Of a stretch of 64,000 nucleotides of DNA, positions 57,189 to 64,000 are shown in pieces. Location of the stretch: the NCBI GenBank assembly GCA_013398295.1, contig VZSF01011141.1, forward strand, positions 314,157 to 378,156. Reading direction: 5' to 3'. The position numbers and the translations under genes are program-made. This DNA is from Chionis minor. Its lineage: Eukaryota > Chordata > Aves > Charadriiformes > Chionididae. The stretch's first letter is position 1. Every line of letters begins with the position of its first letter. A model generated the notes under the pieces. It did not search any database. It was not told the origin of the DNA and worked only from the letters and a program-made list of their open reading frames with translations.

Positions 57189-60100
57189 AGAAAACTGTAT
57201 GATGCACATTACATTCACAGTTAGGCCAGGGATTTTGCATGTTTAGTTGCACCTACGCAAACTGTAAATAATGCAATTAAAGAGAAGTTGCACCAGTCCT
57301 TTAAGAGTCCTCAAAGAGCACAGTGGGCAGTAAGAAAGAAGGTGGAGAGAGAGGGATTCTGGATGATGGACAGGTTTCCAGGGAATACACACAAGTATAC
57401 AAATACACGTACACTAACACACATCTCCATGCAAACTTGTAATAATTCTTTGGTGCTCAATATCCACACATACATGTGTGTAAGTGTATAAATACACAAC
57501 AAAAAACTTTCCAACATCTTTTCACCAGTCTTCCACAAACAGTGTAACACAACATACAGCCCAAAACCACTCCTCAAATGGGTAACATTTCCAATCATTA
57601 CACTAGCACTAAAATAATGTTTTCTTTTCCAGGTGCTTTTACGCTGCGTACGGCAGACTTTGACTTTTTCCCCCCCCCGTAAAAGGTAATGAAAAAACCA
57701 GCAGAACCAATGAGATAAATTTTCTCCACTGAGATGATGGCCTCTCTCGTTTTCCCAGGCTCATCCACCCCTGCTGTGTATCTCCTCAAGCTAAATAGAT
57801 GGCCAAAATAGCTGATCTTTTGCTATTCTAGGCACAATCTTGCAAAAGAATGCCCCTCCATCATGCGAGTCCTGGGCGCTTGCCAGAGAGTTAAAAACAA
57901 ATAATACTGCTGGACACTAGCAAGACCTCCTTTCCACTCTCCTTGAGGCCTCATTTCTTAACTTGTGAAGTGATCTGATACAGTGCTAAGAAGCAGTAAA
58001 AAATGTCATGTTATAGGGATCCCACCAGCAAATGCTCTTCAGAGTTTTATTTTATTACTTTTTTTTAACAATCCAGAAAACAAGGGCTAAACTTTTTGCA
58101 GCCATTTGGGGATGGAAGGTGGATTCTAGCTGTATAGTATCTATTTCTCATGGTTTTGTAAGTAGGGTGTCAACTTTCATATTAAAAAAGTCAGAGAAAG
58201 AAGCAAAACTAATGCCACATTGATATTCAAAAAAAATACTTCTCTGTCCATACACAACCAACGTCAGATAGAGGGTGTCAAAGGGAAGGAACCTTAGTGA
58301 AACAAAGAATTAAAACATTAGAGGTTTTTCTACAATGATAAAAAATACCACATATACCACATAGGAAATAAATAATAAAAATATCATGAGTTTCAGCTTT
58401 GTAGAACTGCAAGTGTACAGTACGGACTGCAGTAGACTCCTTAGGAACGTGGATGATTCATTATAAGCTTGAATATCATCAGGCAGCTTCCCAGTGCCTG
58501 AGTTCCAGCTTACAGGGAAATCACCTCTACCCGGCGACTGCAAGAAGCACAATGAGGATCCTTCCAGTACAAATTGACAATAATTTGAGGAAAACCCAGA
58601 ACTGCCTGATTTTTGTCTTAACAGCCTTTTGCTTCTCAACAATACTGCTCATCTTGCAGAAGATGGGACTCCTTAGGTGATCCTTTGGGGCACAAAGTTG
58701 CACTGGTTGTGACTGTACCTCAGATTTGCTTTCATGCCTATTGTCTTTCTCTTGGCTATTCAAGCTCCAATTCCAGGAGAAAAAAAGAATATCACGCAGA
58801 CAGTATTACTTTACAGGAGCTGTCTGACAGGCAGCCAGTGTCAGTGCTGGGGCTGAGAAGGTGGGCAAGCAGGTTCGGTGACAAAGGCCAGCATTGTAGT
58901 GTGCCTCCTTATGCCATTCACTGCTAGAGAAAAGGGATGCTTCCTTTAACGCTGCAGCCTCCCCCTCCCTTCCCATTTCCCCAGTTAAACTTTTGCAATC
59001 ACCCCCCCTTTTTGATCCTGCGCCACCTTGAGATTCTCTGTGCTTCCGGACAAGTGTCCGACATTTCTTGTCTTCATTAAATCTACGCTTCCCCCTTTTC
59101 CCACCCCGTGAGCAAACGCCACAGGCCATAGCTTTTGTTAACCTAGCATACAGATATTGCTGTAGTAATAAGCAGATATTACTTTACTGAAAGGGATATA
59201 TACATTTCTTCTTCACAGGTCTAGTGAGAAAATATGACTAAACACTGTGAAAAATAATTGACTGCAAATTCAAGTTTATTTTTGCTGGAAAAGAAAAACC
59301 GACATATTCCTTTCCTGCCTGAGGAATAAAATGAAGGTGAAAACGTTTGGTTTGCTCTGGGGATGACTGAACACAGCAATGAATTTAGAAGGCTTGGATT
59401 GTCATGCTGTATAATTGCTGAAAACTATTATTTGCTTAAAAGTCAGTAACTGTATGGTTTCCCTGCTTTCTGATTGACTGTGACATTTTATTTCAGTTTA
59501 ATGTCATTTAATGTGGTTTCCAGAAAACCACAGAAAACTGTCTATTCTTGTATGGTTCAGCTGGCCACAAATCCACATTAAATTATTTTCTCACTGCTTT
59601 CTGACTTTTATGGGGAATTAATACAAGTTCCCTGACACAATTAAAAGACAATGTAAAATTAATTTGGACTTCCACACTTGTGGGGAACACATAGTATAAT
59701 TTCTAGGAACCATTTCTGGATTATTCTGTTGGACATGTAGTCCATTTGTCCAAAGCCAACACGTATAAAAATGAACAGATAAAAATCAAGAGAAATTGGG
59801 GGGTTGGAGGGGAATTTGTTAAATTATTTACCTCAGCACAAACTTCCACCTCGCCCTCTCTATGCTCAGGAGATTTCTTCAGTTACAAAACACAGGTCTA
59901 TATTAGCCAAATGGGCAGGCTGTCACTGAAAATGTAGATAACGGGAAGCCTTTTTTCCCGTATGGCTCCTCTTCTACCTCACCCTTCCACCCTGCAGTTT
60001 GGCATTAGCTTGATTTCACAAAGGTAAATGGTAGTTTTATACGGGAAATTATTATATTCTGATGTAATAAATGGATGCACACACAGAAAGCAAAGCTACG

Positions 60101-60414
60101 CAGAGCAGTACCTGCTGGCCAGCTGGATCACAGCCTCTGAGATCTCTTTTCTGGGCTATTCAAATGTGACAGCCACAGGTTTGATGTGATAACGCTTTTA
60201 GCTCAGGGTCTACGCTCCAGGCACTGGAGGAAATATCTGGCAAGAAGTAATGCAGTGTCTGAACAGATATTTCCCGTCTTCTCAAAGCAAAAGGCAGCTG
60301 GTTGGAGAAAACCACTCCAGGAGCCAGACAGAAAACGCCTAAACTAATAAGCGGTGAGGACCAGGGACTGATGGCATAGCAGAGGGACAGGTCGGAGCTC
60401 AAGCTGGCCCCTCC

Positions 60415-60620
60415 TGAACCTCGGCTGTACGTACACGAGCCCGGCTGCGCACCAGCCGCCACGCACGAAGCCCCCTGCCCAGCACAGCCCCAACATCAGC
60501 AGCCATCCCCTGCCACAGCTCGGCCGCGGGCAGGGACGTGTTTCACACACTGTCACCACCTCGGCCACGCAGCCCACGGGCTGCATTATGCAGTTCCTAG
60601 TCCCGGTGTCAACTGAAAAT
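60415..60620. promoter_or_regulatory. Small CpG-dense patch, possible regulatory element
   Basis: About 200 nt with roughly 16 CpGs counted by eye and high GC, in an otherwise AT-rich, CpG-poor intron. No exon or TATA-like element is recognised in it. It could be an internal EYA4 promoter, an enhancer or a decayed insertion. Confidence 0.3.
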
Positions 60621-62437
60621 ACATAAAGGTACACCAGACGCTAAACTCATGTTTAACCCGCTACTTAAAAAAAATAAAAATGTGACTAGAGTAGGGTTTG
60701 AAGTCATTACGTGAGCATTTAAATAAATCAAAAGCAATAATGACACTGCAGTTCCATGGGGAGCTGTCAAGTATCCAACTTACATGAAATACAGACTACC
60801 AGTTTACAGATACCTAAGATCTAAACGCAGGCCTTTGGATCACAGGGCCACATTTTCAAAGCGTAGTTCACCCAACAGCTCCCATTTCCACGTCTGATCA
60901 CTTCCAGATGTGATCGGCACTTGCAAATTCTGTGGTTCTTACGACATGATGAGCTGTGTCATAAACAAATAACAAACACTTCTGTGGAGATGGCTGAAAC
61001 GCAAACAGCAAGCCTGTGGTCTTCCCTCCTACGCCACAACTCCTGCAGAACAACTGTTCAGAGCCCCATCTGAAAAATGTGCTGGGAATTTCAGAGTCCT
61101 TTTTGCATCTCTGACAAGGGACCTGGTTGGAGGTAAGAACAAGTAACAAACCCAATGACTGGAGAATCTCCCTAAGTCTTTTTTTGGGTGTTTTTAAGTC
61201 TAATTTGAGGAACAAAGACTATTTCTCATATATACAGAGGAACGTGGAGATGATCAGGTCTGCCAATTACAAGCCTGTTGCTAATCTGTCCTTTGTAAGA
61301 CACAGCCTTCGAAGCCACACCACTTACTGCTTACACAGAACTTCAGAACGTCTCAGGGAAATACAAGGCAGCGTTCCTCATGGCACGACAGCCTGATTTT
61401 AAGTGGAACGAAGAGAGAACTTTTGAAAGGTCTGCTTGAAGGTGCAACTTCCTATGGACAATGAGCATGGGGGTGCTCTAACACCTTCACTCTTGAACAG
61501 GAGGAAATGCCCTCTTCTAAACCACACATTAATGGCAAACCGAGATGGAAAGAAGTATCAAAGCACAGAAGGTCCTCCAAATCCCTGGTACTCACCCACA
61601 CCCAAGAAAAAGGAATTTCTAAGGATAACTTCATCACTATCTTATCCTCTAACTACCTTTTTCAGAGAAAAAGGGATATAATTCCTCAAACCCTTTGCTA
61701 GCGTGCTGGAGACCTACTTTTGCAATGGGGGAGCTCTTCCCTTTACATCTGATATACCTCTCTGGTACCCTTCGCTCTGGGCTTCTCTGTGCAGCAGATG
61801 GAGGTACACTTTCAGCAAGGGGCAATGTACTTCATTCCCTTGGCCTGCCACATAATCACCACCACTGGCAGAAATGGGACAGCTGGGATACGTGGGTCCA
61901 GATATTGCTGTCTGATCCGTATCTGCATCTACTAATTGTAATATAGTAGTAACATTATTAATCGCAACAAAATAATGTCAACTTTATTCATGTACGGCAA
62001 TATTTAAGCAACGTGAAAACTGGGAAATCAAGTATGAAAGGCTGGCAATTTTGCTGTTGGCTTCAATGGAGGCTGGACCACACAACAGAAGTATGAATTC
62101 ACATCTGCACAACAAGAGAGCAGAGAGTGGGTTGTGTCTGACTTCCCCTGAATTGAAATGTCTGTTAAATTTCAAACTAGCTATTGAAACGTGGCTCTTC
62201 TTCCTCAGGGATTGCCCAAGGGAAAAGAAGCTCTTTCAGGTGTGCTGTATTAGTGATCATACCTCTTTTCAACGTAATTCCTTTAGCCACCAATACAGGG
62301 GCCTGCAAGAACTTCATCTCCAGAAAGGGTAAGTTATGATGACAGACTGGGCAGAATACAGGAGTTGCCAAAAACTTGTAGTTTTCATGCTCCATTCAAA
62401 CTTTACATTTTAATGCAAACATTCTAAATCTTCTCTC

Positions 62438-62452
62438 TTTTTTTTTTTTTTT
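62438..62452. repeat. T homopolymer
   Basis: Fifteen consecutive T on the plus strand. Confidence 0.85.
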
Positions 62453-64000
62453 AAATATAAAATACACAGAGTTATTGGCAAGTAGTCTTAACATGGGAAA
62501 CATTAACGCATCTCACTTTTAACAGTGAAGTTCCCCTTAAAAGTTAAAGCTGATCTGAACCTTGGCTCCCAAGACAAATATTCTGTAGTTTACCTCATGT
62601 GGAGCACATTATGTTTGGCTCCAAAACAGTTTGTGTCAAAAGCAATTATTTCTGTTCTCTAATCGCAGTCACAACAACGAGCAAGGTTTAGAATATAAAA
62701 TAAATATATGTGACTTTCTGACTGCCCGATGCTTTGACTGCTTCAGCATCTGATCATTCCTGTGAAGTAATAACGCATAGCTGGGCGTAAGCGTTCTGGA
62801 TGGCAAGGTATGTTAGATGTGCTGCACACATCCCTTTTCACTTTGTCCAGGAGACCTTATTACCTGTACACCTGAAAGAACAGGGAGATGGTTGCATTTA
62901 TTTTTCATAACTAAGTATAGTCAAAACGATTTCTATTGTACAGAGCATGAGCGAGAATGATGCCCTGATAAATGTACTCATGCTGGCTGAGCTTTGCAAC
63001 TGATATCAAATGATTACATTTAATTTTCCATTGCTCTTTGACACCCCCGACTCATTTTATAATTTGAGACTTAAAGCCTACATGCAGCTTTTATATACCT
63101 TTTTAATTTGGGGTGAAGTAGGTGATTTTTCTAAGAGTCAATAAATAGGTGTTGCTGAGGACTCTAGGGCACAATAACCCTCCCCCTGAATTATCCCCTT
63201 GAGCCACAAGAAGGGGCAGGTACCAGCTGCCGATCTGCAACACCTCCGGCACCCCAACCAGATGGGGGGATCCCTGGGAGCGGGACACGGGGAGAGCCAC
63301 GGCTCCAGCCCCTCGCTGCCCACCCCCCACACATGGCAGCACTGGACACCAGTCTGGCCAGTGGAAACTCTCCTTTATAGCTCCCTCTGCTAAAAGCCTG
63401 GCTTCCACTAAATGGTTTGACCTCACTATGACTTCTGACAGACTGCCTAGCCTTTAAAAATCATTAAATATCCACTTCTGTCAAAGTCCTGAGGAAAAAA
63501 AAGCAGGGCCGGAGGGAACAAATCCTGCAGCGTTGCTGGATTTTAAGTTCGTGTGCATCTATACTGCAGACTTAAGAGTGTAACTTTACTGCATTTAGCA
63601 TAGGTTCCCCAGTGCCGAAGAACCTGGTTTGCAAGACAGGGTACTAAGGTAGATGTTAATAACAACGTGATTGCTTTTTATAACTCAATTATTTTTGTTT
63701 CTCAGTGAATTCTCAAATATTATTGTTGTGAAACATGATATAATAACGAAATGCTAAGAGGGATGAATGTGCTTCTCTAGTACTATTTTGAGAAAGTCAT
63801 GAAAAGCACTGCATCTCTGAGAGCACAGAGGTTTTTTTCTGTTTAATTTAATTTACATAATTAGAAGGAAAATAAGACATAAGCCTGAAATAACATAGGA
63901 ATAAAACATGATCTTATGTCTAGTCACCTGCCAATTACCTCTACACTGAAAAGCAAATAAAATCCACAAAACCCTTAAAAATTAAAGTGACAGAGATTCA

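Larger units (their letters stand above)
52120..64000 (-). other. EYA4: EYA4 upstream intron (partial), no exon found
   Basis: 11.9 kb upstream of e1. I looked by eye for the exons encoding the first 28 or so EYA4 residues (the Asp/Ser/Gln-rich start) and saw none, so I read this as one intron continuing past the window. T runs at 57170-57188 and 62438-62452. GC-rich patches at about 60415-60620 and 63215-63345. Divergent exons or an alternative first exon cannot be excluded. Confidence 0.65.

Noticed and set aside
52120..64000. Search for the EYA4 initiator exon(s)
   Set aside because: No stretch encoding the expected Asp/Ser/Gln-rich N-terminus with splice sites was found by eye; a divergent exon could still be missed.

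Overview
The window is vertebrate, and most likely avian, nuclear DNA. It is AT-rich with low repeat density. Its interspersed repeats are CR1-type retroposon fragments with the characteristic ATTCTRTGA-like 3' tails and a recognisable reverse-transcriptase C-terminal remnant. There are no bacterial-style dense genes. Almost every open frame over 60 codons is a chance frame in an intron, and the real coding sequence is in short exons.

One gene fills the window on the minus strand: EYA4 (eyes absent homolog 4), a transcriptional coactivator and HAD-family protein phosphatase. I could place 18 coding exons with splice sites, from an exon starting just after the N-terminal 28 or so codons (52119) to the stop codon at 2057-2059, then a 3' UTR with a plausible poly(A) signal near 1228. 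With one member of the alternative pair used, the exons join in a single frame of 610 codons plus stop, matching human EYA4 as I remember it (639 residues, the first 28 or so missing here). The first coding exon(s) are not visible, so 52120-64000 is read as upstream intron.

Layout by transcription order: 52.1-35.3 kb holds eight exons for the Ser/Thr/Tyr/Gln-rich transactivation region. These include a 69-nt cassette exon, an exon with two in-frame acceptors, and several frame-neutral exons. 27.8-2.06 kb encodes the basic linker and then the Eya domain, with the catalytic DLDET motif at 26.1-26.2 kb and the GDG metal-binding motif at 3.7-4.0 kb. The GDG exon exists twice in tandem (3888-3988 and 3748-3848). 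Both copies are exactly 101 nt, have the same phase and are separated by only 39 nt, which is the structure of a mutually exclusive exon pair. This is the most striking feature.

Other content: four CR1 fragments, several simple repeats, a 15-base G run beside the 69-nt cassette exon, a CpG-dense patch at 60.4-60.6 kb, and an unidentified open stretch with splice-like borders on the opposite strand (32679-32915) that could be an exon of an antisense or nested gene. Comparisons with human EYA paralogues are from memory, not from a search.
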